From Casuarina equisetifolia (lineage: Eukaryota; Streptophyta; Magnoliopsida; Fagales; Casuarinaceae), in assembly GCA_028551475.1 (NCBI GenBank), contig CM052358.1, positions 15,979,938 to 16,043,937 on the forward strand: a stretch of DNA of 64,000 nucleotides. Reading direction: 5' to 3'. Positions 1-12,948 of the stretch are shown piece by piece. The notes beneath the pieces were generated by a model that made no database searches, was not told the origin of the DNA, and saw only the letters and a list, made by a program, of their open reading frames with translations. The translations under genes and the position numbers were made by a program. Numbering within the stretch: position 1 is the first letter of the stretch; the number at the start of each line of letters is the position of its first letter.

Positions 1-3000
1 CATCTCTGACATCAACCCATCCAAATGTCAGATTGGGAAACACCTTTGCACCTGCACCAATGGAGAAGAAAAAAGATATGAAATAAAAAGCTTGAATAGA
101 TACATAATTGTTCTGTAAATGGTAATTTTTAAGTATATCATATAACAATAAGTACTTTAATATATACATTAATATACACACCCACATACACTTATTCTTT
201 GTGAAAAGGCCCAAAGAGATAAAAAGGCTAGCATCAAGCTGCTTTTTAAACCACAACTCAGCAGAAAAAGAAACATGGATTTATACTGTTCAACCATTCC
301 TAGGAGTTACCAAATGCAACTCTTGTTACCACTAGAAACTTCTCTTCTTAAAAAATTATTAGTCACACATCAAACTTATTGAGATGAATCATGAATCAGG
401 ATTCACAATCAGTGAAGCAAAGGCAACAAATACCATTTATGAGGTTCAAAATGACAGCTGCACTTGTATTTAGCGTTGGCTGTAATAGAGGACCAATCAC
501 CATTGCTGGATTAATCGCAACCATGTCAAGACCCTTTTCTTTTGTAAACTTCCAGGCAGCATCTTCAGCCAATGTCTTGGAAAGCACATACCATTGCTGA
601 AAGAAAATTCAAATTGCCGCCCATAAATTTAAATAGACAGCTGAATATTTAGTCATTAATGGCATCACTTCCAGTTCCACAAGTGACCAAAGTAGGGCAT
701 TGAACTTCAACAAAGCAGTAAGCGGAAAGCATGACAGTGAATGACTGATGTAGATTGCTCCTTCATCAAAACAATGTGTTTTAAGTTAAATCTGAAAGGC
801 TACATCATGACGACAGATACAGGATCTCCTAAATTACGATGCACTGATGATAGTCACTGGGAAGAACATGAAAAGCTAGAGTATGATTTTGCGGTAAATC
901 ACTTAAGGCGCTAAACTATCCAACTAGTGAATAGCTACAACAGAGAGATTAATCTCTGGGAGTGTGCTCATGCATTTGGGGAACAAAAAAAAAAAAAAAA
1001 AGGGCAAACACTTTCATATTTGATTGCAAAAGCATCTATGGATTATTTCCTTCGTCAAATCAGCATTCCAAGTTTTCTTACTACTCTTCAATAAAAGATC
1101 TGTTCTCAAGATGACACAAGGCATAGGCAGAAAGAAGAGTTAGAACTAATCTTAATAGATACAACGCCTAAGGATAGCACTTCTAAGGAAATCTTTCAGC
1201 ATCAATCATAAGACTGTCTTTAACTCACCACACATCCCTTAGAGAAGGTTACTTCGGATGCTGCAATGCCTTTGCAAATGTCGCAACACTCTCAAGAAAA
1301 TGAGAGGACTCTACTGATAGGCCAAAAATAGTGTCTCTAATGGTACTTATCTCGTCCCCTTCAGAACAAATTCCCTCCAACCAAGATTGTGTGCTCCACT
1401 CTTAGCAGTTTCAGTAGGAACCATACCAACAATGTAAAATTTTCACTCTCCACGTATTCAACCATTACAGAATACAAATAGCGGCACTTTGCCAAAAAAG
1501 TAGGGCTGATCGTCTGAACCTTGGTTGGCTATATGCCAGAAATTATGCCTGACCCAACTGGCTGATGCATGGCCGCCAACCACACATCGACTGATGGCTA
1601 TCAAATAGTTGTCAGTCGGCTGATTGTTCTGGGATAAATTGTAGTTTTGCCATTGTATAACCAGATCAGAAACCAAAAAGGTTAGAGCGGGAAACCAATA
1701 ATTTCCTTGTCCTTACCTACTCTGATCAGCCCTGGGAAAGATGCAATTCTAGAGACAATCAGATCAGAACCACTTTGGCTCCTCCAAAACTACAGAACAC
1801 CCGAGACACAGAGACGCCAGCATGCGGGCAGACGAACTGATAAAAGCTAAAATGGTATGAAAGTATGTACATACTGCCACAGGTTTAGTCAATGGTGGTC
1901 AGATATCCAATACCCACTATTCGGAAACCAAACCAACACTTTTCTATTTTTGAAATCTTAACTGGTTGCAAAACCTATCATCATCAATCTCACTCCAAAC
2001 CAAGTTGTATTTCCACTATAATCCAATTTCTCAAGGAGAGGTCATTTTATTTGTTGTCGTTGAGATTAAAAAAAAAATACTACTTTTCTATACGAACTTT
2101 TAAATATAATAAATGGTAAGATGGAAAAGTATCTAAATAATGTGTCAACCAAACTCACAATGTGAGATATTTTGGGGCATTCCAGTGTAGGATAATGGGG
2201 AAAAAATATATGATACCAATTGAGTTTATGTAAGAATTCCAAAAAGAGGAAATTGTAACTAGGAGCAGTTCATGTTTGTCCTTGAACCACAATAATAAAT
2301 AGGTAATGATTCATAATACACCATCTTTATTTTCAAAAGTACAAAGAGAAATACCCCAGCATACCTTGCCTTGCTCACAAAATTGTGGATCAGAAAACCA
2401 AGTCTCCTCAACAACTACATCAGGATTTCGAGATTTTCCATTATATGCCACCGCAGCCATGGAAGAGGTCAAAACTACTCGCTTAACAGATGGAGATTTA
2501 GCACATGAATTAAGAACATTAAGTATTCCCTTTACAGCAGGATCAAGGAGCTCTGCCTGAATGATTGCGGCAAAGACATAATCATTAAAGGAGTAAGAAA
2601 AGACAGTAATGATGACCAGTAGCAATAAAAGAAAGCTAGTTGGTTGTCTAAAGATAAATTTTGCTATAGTATATCATAGCATCACATTCACGAGGTCTTG
2701 AATACATTAACATCATGGTTCTGTTGTAGGAATGCAGCATCCTTAAATAAGAACACAATTCCAAGCAGCATTTGGTGGAAGTATCAATGGTCTAGGAAGA
2801 CCTTTGACATTATCAAAAGTAGAAACATGTGAATCCGGGACTTAAATGGTTGGTCCATCCCAAGGTTAGGGCTAGCATTATATCACTTACAACCTTTTCC
2901 CCATCCCAATTTGTGGCAGATCCGTATAGTTCAGGAGACTAAAGGGTCTTAAGGCACAGAACATGATCTTTCCAGTCCAATTCATTACATGAATCCTTGA

Positions 3001-6000
3001 TACAGTTTTTTTGCATGCAGAAGAAACAAAGGTATTTGACACAAAGGTATCCTGAAGAACTTTGGCTTTACCCATCTACAACAAATCACAAAGAGCACAA
3101 TATTTCTGATTGCTATGGGAACCAACTCTATTTTGACAAAAAAATAAAAAGTTCCTTTGAGACTAAAGCCATTCCCTAAGTCATGTCTCCACCATCAAAA
3201 GTTTGAGTTTGAGTAGGTTATGGCTTCGGTACTAGCAGGGGACCTTGAGCCACCATCAACAACATGAAGTAGTGGTAGAAGAAGGGGGTAAATGAATTCC
3301 AACAGGAGAAAAATAAAATAAAATAAAATAAAACAATAAAAAAATAAAAGTCATGGAACGGAAGGTTTGAAAGCTGAAGCACCACATTTTGACAGCCTCC
3401 TAAACTTTTCCTATCACATTGTCCTCATCCAGTTTTTTTTTAAAGAGTCAGTAGAGGCTTAAGTAAAATTTTGCAAATAAAGTATAATCCTATCAAACAG
3501 AAGAAAGCTCCCAAAGAGAATAGAGTGTTATAGAACAACACAGCTCTAGTAGACATGGATAGTATATCAAGTCAGCAACACTTACAAATGCTATGTATGT
3601 ATAGCTGGTATAAAGACTTTGACGCAGTAAGAGTTTAGAGATGGAAATAGAAAAGGAATTTGCTGAAGTTTCAAAATCTATCTTACAAGTTGCATAAGCA
3701 CTATGTTAGCTAGGTTACTTTGTGTATTGGTGATAGCAAAAACAACTTAAAAAACAAAGAGCAGTGCAGAATCATCCCTGAGCTCCCTATTACCTACTTC
3801 TCACCCAGATGAACAGGCTATAAAAGGAAGTTGGTTCACTTGTTACATGGATCAAGGTGATGTTCCAAAACCCCTATTTTGGAAGATAATAATTCTGCTC
3901 TTATGGCATCCTTACAAACTCACTGACCAAGTCATACTTTTGCAGAAGAGCGGAATACAAAAGGAAAAAAAAAAAAATCAAAATATGACAATTTTAAAAT
4001 GCTAATTCAAATGCTGGCAAAATAATTTTCAAGAAAAGTAAATTGGACGTACCTGTGGGTCCTGTACGTCATGATAAAAGGGAGATGCAGTATGAAAAAC
4101 ACCATCACAGTCCTCAATAGCAGAATCAAAGGAACCTTCTTCCAAAAGATTTGCTTTGAACAGGTGAAGTCTCTCCTTAGCTCCATCTAGTGCGAGTAAG
4201 TGGTTTGTTTTTTTCGGATCATCTATAGGAGATAGAAGCGAACTATGTCATCCAAATAGGCATGGCAGCGTAACTATACAGTTGACTTAAGGGAAAGGCT
4301 ACTACTTTCCAACGACTCACTTAGGCAGGAAATCAGACTAAAAACAAAGATTCCATTTTAACAATGAAAAAAAGATGCCTATATTGTTATTCCTCTAAGA
4401 ATAAAAACAAAGATTCCAGGCCAAATGTATTGTTATTCCTCTAAGAATTCAAGGGCAGCTTTCATTCAGCAAACATGCAATATAAAATAAATATAAATCT
4501 ACTCATGAGCACATTGAAAAAAAGACAATGTATTCATTTATATTTTTTGCAGGAGTAGGAAGAGGGCCGATATTTAAAACCACCTCTCCAAGAAAATAAA
4601 TATGGCCCATCCAAAAAATTTGAAATTTTTTTGGAAATATATGAATCTTCTCTGACAATTTACATATTCCTTTCTAGGAATCTAAAAAAACCCATTAGTC
4701 TCTTCCAAAATCTAAAAGATAATCCTTTGTTCTGCTCTAACGCTCCCCAAAATTTGAAAACTCTGCTTCCTTTCTCTACAAGTACAAAAGACACATATTT
4801 AACTTTCCCAAACTTCCCAAGAAAAAAACCATGTCATCCATCCCTAAAATCTAAAAACTCCTTTAACCTCCTTAAAACATGAGAAAAAACCCTTAACCTT
4901 TTTTTAGATTCAAGAAAAAGAATATATTTAGGTTTATAAAATAAACTCTGAGACCTTTCCCGAAAAACGTGAAATACATATTTTCTCATGTACGATAGAT
5001 TTATGAACCAAAAGACTTCTTTTCCATAACCTAAACCTGTCCCCCGTCCTTGTACTTTCACTCCTCTGCTTTTCTCTTCTCTTCAAATCTTCTAAGTTGT
5101 CTTCTACACCTCTTCATTTCTCCTTACTGCAATACCTCGCTCCCAAAGTAAAAATTCTTGGCCCCTAGTCGACTGGCTAGAAGCTGCCACAGTAAGGCAG
5201 TTCCACCGTTCCAAATAGACTCACAAATCTCTTGTATGCCTCTCAATTCCAAACAATCTGATAATCACATTTGAACAACAGGGCCAATAGACCACAGCTT
5301 TGTGTTTTGATGAGACATTTTAAAGCAATATCAATTTGGAAGTGTTTTGATGTAATCTTAAGGTATCAATTTGGAAGTGTGATTTTAATTTCCCTTGTTT
5401 GTGTCAGAATACACCCATTTTTTCATCTCAAGTTTTTTAAAACTTTGATTTGGGCTGTCTAGTTATCCAAATTCCAAAGAGATATGTCGTTAAAAATCGT
5501 ACTAGGATTTATATTTTCTTACAATCACCACTATATTTATTAAGCTGTTTCCATTATCAACATCACTACCACCAGTAATATCATCACCACCTGCAATTCC
5601 CTACTACTACTACCAATACCAAGATCATGACACTATATTACCTCAACTGCCAAGTTATTGTCACCATCAATATTATTACTGATGTAACCTTAATTTCTTA
5701 ACTCTTGTATATAGCCATCGAAACAATGGACATTGTAACCTATGATTACAGTTTCCATAAATTTAAATTCAATCACTTGAGAAATCCAATGAACTTTTTC
5801 AAATTCTTAATCCAAGCACAACATAGGGGTACCAAACTTACACATTCAGGAGAAACGAAGGGAAGAACAAGGATTCAATTTAAATCACCATTTCAAAGTC
5901 CAAATTCGGCTCCATACGCAACTTACGAAGGGTGCCATCATAACCGACTGCAGTCTTTATTGAGTTTGACCAAAAATGTATTCCTTTATCTCCTAAAATA

Positions 6001-6698
6001 ATAACATTCACTGATTGGGCCTTCGTTTGGTCTGGTCATATTGACGTAGATTAATTCCTCTAGTTGAATTTGCATCCAATACTAAGTCCAATCTCTACTC
6101 ATTCTTTTTGTTTGTGCTAAATTCTTTAGCCAACCTCAAGATGAAGAAACTGATATAATCAAATATTAAAATACTGGAGAGTTCAAGTCCATTCCAACTC
6201 CGACATTGATCGAAGCGTAAATGATACGCCAATCTGACTGCAAACTGGTATATGTAATTACAATCAGAAATTAGAACAATCACTTAAAGAGCGATAACAT
6301 AGCCAAAAGGAAATCCCAAAACCCAGTGACCTAGTATCCCAGATACGCTCGATCACCGTCAAAAATAGCCCTGACAGCTACCAAAAGTTTCAGTGAAAAT
6401 GAAAAAAACAGGATCATAAGTCTCAACCAGGAAAAGGAAATAGCGTATAATCAGCATGCAGGAACTTCAACGACAAGAACCGAAAAGATCCCCAAGTAGC
6501 GGAAACGACAAAGACAGAAACACCAAAAGCTTAAATAATTGACTCCACAGGTAAAAGCAGAGATAGAGATCACTGACGCGGGTCGCGCACAGAGGCCTTG
6601 ACAGTGTAACCACGCTGGAGAAGAAACTTGACGAGCCATGAAGCAATGTAGCCGGACGCACCGGTGACGCACACGATCTTTCCTGCTCCACTGCTCAT
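1..6698 (-). CDS. CCR-like / phenylacetaldehyde-reductase-type dehydrogenase, copy A (partial, 3' exon outside window)
   Basis: Five exons read on the minus strand: 6698-6578, 4222-4053, 2556-2365, 596-434 and 51-1. All visible junctions are GT/AG and phases agree. The protein is an extended short-chain dehydrogenase. The NADP-binding glycine motif ([12 protein letters not shown]) is at residues 11-22, the catalytic Ser region ([12 protein letters not shown]) is in exon 3, and the Tyr-x3-Lys pair (WYVLSK) opens exon 4. It lacks the NWYCYGK signature of true lignin cinnamoyl-CoA reductases, so the CCR-like group, whose members reduce aldehydes or related phenylpropanoids with NADPH in the cytosol, fits better; the substrate is inferred. 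The ATG at 6698 is chosen because [13 protein letters not shown] matches the family N-terminus and lies 53 bp below a TATA box. Introns are large (1.7-2.4 kb after exon 1) and align along their length with copy B at 28954-38763. No stop or frameshift is seen in the five exons. The last exon, equivalent to 29098-28954 of copy B, is beyond base 1. Confidence 0.9.
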
Positions 6699-6750
6699 TT
6701 TCTTCTCTTTCTTATCTTCTCCTTCACATTCCGTTAACGCGGTGGCTGCC

Positions 6751-6760
6751 TTAATTTATA
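6751..6760 (-). promoter_or_regulatory. TATA box of copy A
   Basis: On the minus strand the sequence reads TATAAATTAA, 53 bp upstream of the ATG at 6698. The equivalent box in copy B (38811-38817) is at nearly the same distance, which supports both as core promoters. Confidence 0.6.
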
Positions 6761-7318
6761 GGGGCTACCACTAACAGGTACCAAACAACAGCACGTAACA
6801 GAAAAAAATAAAATAAAATCTTTTTAAAGCATTTTCTTTATTTTTATTTCTTATTTTTTGATAACACATGTAACTACTTACACACTGTTGTATCTTAAAT
6901 TAAGAAGTCTCAAAAAAATTATCTTTTTAAAGCAGTTTCTTTATTTTTTACTTTTCATTTTTTATAACTTGTGTAATTACTGACACACTATTAAATCTTA
7001 AATTAAGAGTTTTTAAGTAACATTTGTTTACTATTAGACTAGATGTTTGGCTACAAACATTTTCTTTTTAAGCTTCAAACAAAATAAATGTTTTCTTTTT
7101 TGACTTTTTTCTCTTATTTAGCTTTTCATATAAAACAAAATTTTCAATTTTTAGGAGCTTCTTTTACAATTTCAAAATTATATCTTTTTATAATCTTTTG
7201 AACATTTTATCATTAAAAAAGATACACATCAAGAGTTCGAGATTTCAGCAATCTAATATGGTGATAAAGCTTTTTTAAAACTTAAAATATAAAAAGGAAA
7301 AATGCAACCCTAAAATAT

Positions 7319-7431
7319 TGACGTCACTTTATATGTCATTGGAAATAATGACATCACCTTGTATGTCAGTAGACAACGATGATGTCACCTTGTATTGTCA
7401 CTGGACAGAGATTTGAAGAATGATTACGTCA
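7319..7431. promoter_or_regulatory. Array of four TGACGTCA-type motifs upstream of copy A
   Basis: Four imperfect copies of a roughly 30-bp unit each carry a palindromic TGACGTCA-like core: tgacgtca (7319), tgacatca (7349), tgatgtca (7380) and ttacgtca (7424). The cores are followed by related text ending in gtca(c/t)tgga. TGACGTCA is a canonical bZIP (TGA/CRE-type) site. The array is 620-735 bp upstream of the copy A start codon. A second copy is at 26311-26423; copy B lacks it. Confidence 0.4.
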
Positions 7432-7890
7432 CCCAGCTTGTCCCTAGCCAATGATTCGAACAATGAAACTAATTAATTTCATTTCGAGATTGCACATGTT
7501 GTTACAACATATTTTGAGATCTTTTTTATCAAATGATTTTTGCAGATTATCCCATACATTTCCCACCGATTTTACATCATGAGTGAAATTTAACTGAAAT
7601 CTTCAATTCAAAACACAACCTATCGATAAAATGATGCATCTAATTTGGAATAAATAGTAATTGTTAAGAAATAGGTATACCCTATTGTACAATGTGTAAA
7701 AGTATCACCTGAGTCATGCTATGAACCTTTGAATAATAGAACATAGTGTTTATGATACTTGTATATTTAAGTTTCAAACCATTTTTCCTTTTCTTTTGTA
7801 ACATTAGAACATAAGTTAATACAAGATTTGAGATTATTCTTTTCAATATTTGTATTTTCTTCTCATCATAGTATCATAACCAAGTTAATC

Positions 7891-8343
7891 TGTTACGACG
7901 CTGAACCGCAGAACGGGTTAAGGGCCCTTCAAGAGCGTAATCAACCCACGCCTTGTGGCCTTTGCCTCGTTGACTGCCACCTACGGTGTTGAGTTCGAGA
8001 GGCAAAGTAAGAGAGAGAAAACGCGGGAGTATTTTACTACGGAAATGTAAAATTACAATCAAATTCAAGCTGCTCCACAATACAAAAGACGTCTCTATTT
8101 AAATTGTGCAGCCAAATCTTATTTCACAATATTACCCCCGGAATCCCTTTATTTTTTTCCCAGGTAATCTAACTGTTTTGCCCCTGGCCGTTTAAACAAC
8201 TATCTGACTATCAAGATCGAGAACGTTCTTACTCGAGAATGTTCTCACCCATTAAGTCGAGAATGCCCCTTGCTGGCCACGTCCGCCCCTTTAACAGTTA
8301 GATGATTTGGGCACCTCATTAGCCTAGACGGCAGATGGTAATA
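7891..8343 (-). repeat. 3' LTR of the chromovirus
   Basis: 453 bp, colinear with 12949-13400. On the plus strand it starts TGTTACGACG and ends GGTAATA, where the terminal CA has become TA. The two GAAnnTTC palindromes are kept (8221-8228, 8237-8244). TAATC precedes it at 7886-7890. Confidence 0.95.
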
Positions 8344-9859
8344 TTGCCTTCCGGTTCAGAAGGGCCTTGACCTCGAGGTCCAAGTCAAGAAACTGCCGCT
8401 GATGGAGAGAAGCTATCTCCCAAGTAGCATCAGCGGGAGACATGCCCTTCCAATGCACTAAGACCTTTCGATGATATCCCTTCCCTTTATGATCCAAAAT
8501 GGCTTGAGGAACAGACACCCTGATGGTCCCATTTGCAGACGTCGGTGGTAACTCATATTGGGCAATCACCCCATCCCCAAGGAATTTTTTTTAAAACAAA
8601 GACATGGAATACCGATGCATCTGATTTTCAGCGGGTAACTTTAACTCATATGCGACAGCACTAATCCTTCGAACAATTTCATAGGGTCCGAAATAATGGG
8701 GAGAAAATTTAAGAGTCTTCTGGACAGCAATGGAAGTTTGTCGGTAAGGCCTAAGCTTCAAATACACAAAATCACCTATTTGGTACTCCACATCCCGGTG
8801 TTTCTTATCCTAAAATCGTTTCATTTTGGCCTGAGCTCGCTGGATTTGGAACTTCAACTCCTTTATTATCCTGTCTCTTTCCTTTAACATCTGATCCACA
8901 GCTTCTACCCAGGATGCTCCGGGTATATAATCCAAAAGAGTGGGTGGAGCTCGCCCATAAACCGCCTGATAAGGAGTCATCCCCGTTGTTGTGTGAATGC
9001 TAGTATTGTAGGCATATTCTGCCCAAGAAAGCCAATTTCCCCATGTTGCCGGCTCGTTTCCCATAAAACAACGCAAATACTTTTCCTCTGATCTATTGAC
9101 CACCCCAGTTTGTCCATCCGTAGAAAAATTAAACTGAGTACCTTGTATTCTGAAGAGTTCTCGCCAGAACATTCCAGTGAAGGTAGGATCACGATCACAC
9201 ACAATTACTTTTGGGAGGCCATATAACTTCAAGATGTGATCAAAAAACAATCTAGCCACCATACTTGCAGTATAAGGATGTTTCAGAGCCACAAAGTGTG
9301 CAAACTTGCTCAACCTATCCACCACTACCATTATCACATTCTTACCACAGGACATGGGTAATCCTTCGATGAAATCCATCGAAATTTCCTCCCAAATCTG
9401 TTTTGGTATGTTAAAAGGTTGTAATAATCCCGGAGGTTTAGTGTTCTCCCATTTATGGCGTTGACAGATCTGGCAATATCAGACAGTGTTTTCTACATCC
9501 TGACGCATTTTCTCCCAGTGAAATACCGAACGAACTCATTGTAATGTTTTCTGGCTGCCTTCATGAAACCCACCATGAATCTCAGACAAAATAGTAGGAA
9601 TAAGAACAGAGGAACGAGACAAATGAATTTGGTCATGATAAAATATTATTCCATTATGAAACACCCATGGTTCCGATAACTTTTTGGCTTGGATGAGTGC
9701 GCTTAACTCTTTAAGTTCAGTATCATTGGCTGTTTCGTCAGCAATAGTATCCAACCAGCGAGGCAGCGGTGAAGAAATCGCATAATTAATGTTGTCATTG
9801 CTAACCGAATTATTGATTTGGGATTCCGTCTGGATAGGAGCCGAGAATAACAGAACCAA
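8324..9859 (-). pseudogene. Chromovirus integrase and chromodomain (disrupted)
   Basis: The N-terminal HHCC segment (EIHGGFHEGSQKTLQ, about 9580-9536) runs into stops. The core is at 9379-8810, beginning MDFIEGLPMSCGKNV, with VDRLSKFAHF and CDRDPTF. The region that should read TDGQTEVVNR reads TDGQTGVVNRSEEKYLR, so the motif around the third acidic residue is altered. The GPY module (FGPYEIVRRI) is at 8791-8591. The chromodomain, which in this class recognises methylated histone H3, is at 8569-8324 (VLVHWKGMSPADATWE). Confidence 0.88.
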
Positions 9860-9864
9860 ATTAG

Positions 9865-11974
9865 TTACTTGGGTACTTGGGAATCCTTTTGGATTGATTC
9901 CGAAATTAACGGAACTGCAGAATTAAGTGAATATACTTTCTCTCTCCTCAACCTTACTTGGAATTCTTTCTCTTCTGGTAAACAATGCGATCCCAACCCT
10001 TCAGAATCAACAATTCTTTCATGTTGCCGGGAAAAAGCATCAGCAAAAATATTAAATTTGTCGGGTACGTATTCCACAATGAAATCAAAACCCAGAAGTT
10101 TAGAAAGCCACCTATGTTGAACCGGGGTTGATAACCGTTGTTCACATAAGAAACGTAAACTCTGGTGATCTGATTTTACTACAAAATGGTGCCCCAGTAA
10201 ATAATGCCTCCATCGTTGAACGGCAGTAACTAGTGCAAGCAGCTCCTTTTCATAAGTGGAGAGAGTGAGATTCCGACCATGTAAAACCTTGCTGAAAAAA
10301 GCTATAGGGCGATCATGTTGCATTAAAACAGCCCCAATGCCCATGCCTGATGCATCACAAACAATCGTGAACGGTTTGTTGGAAGTCAGGTAAGGCCAGT
10401 GTTGGAGATTGTGTGGCTGCTTCCTTGAGATTGACAAAAGCTTTTTCAGAAGCTTCAAACCAAGCAAAACCGTCTTTTTTTAGCATCTCGAATAGTGGAC
10501 CAGCGAGCTTGCTGAAATTCCGAATAAAGCGACGGTAATAGCCTGCTAATCCAAGGAAGCCACACAACCCTTTGACGGAGGTTGGTTTTTCCCAATCCAA
10601 GATTGCTCTTACTTTATCTTGATCCATAGATACCCCTTTAGCAAACACCATGTGTCCTAAAAAGAGAATTTCTCTACGCACAAATTCGCACTTAGTTCCT
10701 TTGACAAACAACGTATGTTGGCCTTACCTGAATGAGAGATAAGACCTTATTGAGGTGGATTAAATAATCAGTCCAGTTCTGACTATATACCAAAATGTCA
10801 TCAAAGAAAACCAGGACGAATTTTCTAAGGTAAGGTCGAAATATATCATTCATTAATGATTGAAAGGTAGAGGGTGCATTAGAAAGGCCAAATGGCATTA
10901 CTATGAATTCGTAATGGCCATTATGGGTCCTGAAGGCTGTTTTTGGAATATTTTCTGGAGAAATCCGAATTTGATAGTATCCCGAACGAAGATCCAATTT
11001 GGAAAAGATATTGGCCCCATGAAGCTCATCCAATAGTTCATCTACTGTGGGGATAAGAAATCGATCTTTCATTGTATTTTTGTTTAATTCCCGGTAATCA
11101 ATGCAAAGGTGCCAAGACCCATCTTTCTTTTTCACTAACAATACTAGGGATGAAAAGGGGCTGACACTTGAAGGATAATACCAGATTCGAGTAATTCTTG
11201 CACAATCTTCTCAATTTCCCCCTTTTGAGAAAGTGGGTAACAATAAGGCCGAACTGACACTGCTTGATTTGGGCTCAACAATGGGATTCGGTGATCATGA
11301 GACCGCTGTGGTGGCAAGGTGCTGGGTTCTTAAAATACAAACTCAAAATTCTGCAAAACTTCTCTCAACTCATGAGTGCGGTTGGTGTCGTTCTCTGACA
11401 TGTTCAACTTTGGAATGCCACAATTAATGATTTCTAGGGCACGAGAAGGCTCCACGGGTGAAATACATATCAATAAGCCGGATTTTTCTTTTAATAATTC
11501 TCGTTGCATCTTTCCACAATCAATGAGTCGGTAGGGAGGGGTTGGTCCCCCATATAATACGACCTTCTAATCATTAATATGAACTCCATCTTCAACTGTG
11601 CAAAATCCCATAAGATGGGGCCAAGAGTCCGTAACCATTACGTACCAAGCACCACGTCCACTCCATATAATGGAAGGACATAAGATCAAAAAGGAAAGCA
11701 TTCCTTGAAGGAATATCTTGACGCCTTTACAAATTCCTAGACTAGGGACCAAATTCCCATTGGTGACTTTGACACTAAAAGTTTTGCCAGCTTGCACCTT
11801 CATCACCAAACGTTTGACCAAAGCTTCATTCACAAAATTGTGAGAACTACCCGAGTCCACCAATACATGGACCTTTAATTTGAAGCCTCCTAAAGCACCG
11901 ATGATGTGCATAGTTTGTGAAGAATCACAACCATTGATGGCATTTAATGAAATTTGAGGTGCCTCCGTTTCCAC
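9865..11974 (-). pseudogene. Chromovirus pol: protease, reverse transcriptase, RNase H (disrupted)
   Basis: Protease is at 11974-11567, with the active-site stretch VLVDSGSSHNFV. After a gap with stops, reverse transcriptase is at 11141-10692: [19 protein letters not shown], then [12 protein letters not shown] and the catalytic [10 protein letters not shown]. It continues in another frame at 10711-10355 with the thumb region (FLGLAGYYRRFI). RNase H is at 10467-9865, starting FTIVCDASGMGIGAVL. The shifts between 11567 and 11141 and near 10700 and 10460 break the polyprotein. Catalytic residues are still readable, which suggests a fairly recent insertion. Confidence 0.88.
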
Positions 11975-11993
11975 AGATGGTTCAGTAATAGTT

Positions 11994-12919
11994 TTAGTTA
12001 TATCCTGAACGTCTGTGATCCAAGAGCCTTCTAATTAGAAAAACTCGTTTACAACGATGCCCAGGAGTAAAGTGCTCATCATAGTGAAAACAAAGGCCCT
12101 TGGCCTTTCTAGCAGCAATCTCATCCGGAGACAGCCTGCGAATAGGTAAGTTGGGAAAAGAAGTCGCAGCCACAGAAGAGTCTGGCCGTCGACTTAATGT
12201 CGTGGATTGGTTAACAAGGTGATTAGCCTTGTATAACTGAGCCAACCCCACAGCAGCAGAAAGAGTGGATGGTTGTCGAGCTTGAACCTCACACGAAGGG
12301 CATCTTTTAAGCCGGATGTGAAACAAGCAATTTGTTGCTCAACTGAAAGCTTGCCAGAATGGAGGAGTAACTTAGCAAAAGCCGTGTAGAAATCTTCCAC
12401 AGAACCAGTCTGTTTAAGTCGAACCAAATCACCAAAAAAAGATTGGAAGCGTTTGGTGCCAAAACGCTCTCCCAACTCTTTAGAGAAAATGGTCCAGGAA
12501 ATATCTAACCCAATAAACTCCTCATGGAATAGACAGTACCAGATTTGAGCATTACCATCGAGATGCCACGCCACAACCTGAACTTTTTCATCTTCTTCTA
12601 TATCATAAAAACTAAAATACTGCTCTACTCGTCCCAACCAATCGTCCGGATCGACAGAACCATCAAAATGGGGAAAATCCATTTTGACACCGGGTAAGCG
12701 CCTTCCACCGGAATCAAACCCAGAATCAAAACGACACTTTCCCTCGCCAGACCGGGAAGATTGACCATCATCCGTGTGGCGGGAACCAGGAGGAGGGCGG
12801 GAATGAAGAGAAGTAGAGAGCTACTGTAAACTCTCAAGAATAGCGTCGAACTTGCGATTATCATCGGCTTCCTTACAGGCGAAATCAGCCTCAAGTTTCT
12901 CAAAATGAGCATCTGCCAT
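11994..12919 (-). pseudogene. Chromovirus gag (disrupted)
   Basis: Gag capsid-like protein in three minus-strand pieces. A short N-terminal piece begins MADAHFEKLEADF at 12919 and soon meets a stop. The main capsid piece is at 12682-12194, with FPHFDGSVDPDDWLGRVEQY and EDFYTAF, typical of plant gypsy Gag. The nucleocapsid piece is at 12326-11994. The zinc knuckle reads CFHYDEHFTPGHRC, so the second cysteine of CCHC is replaced by Tyr. The breaks mean no intact Gag can be made from this copy. Confidence 0.85.
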
Positions 12920-12948
12920 GTCAGGATTGAGAGACACCGATACCACGT

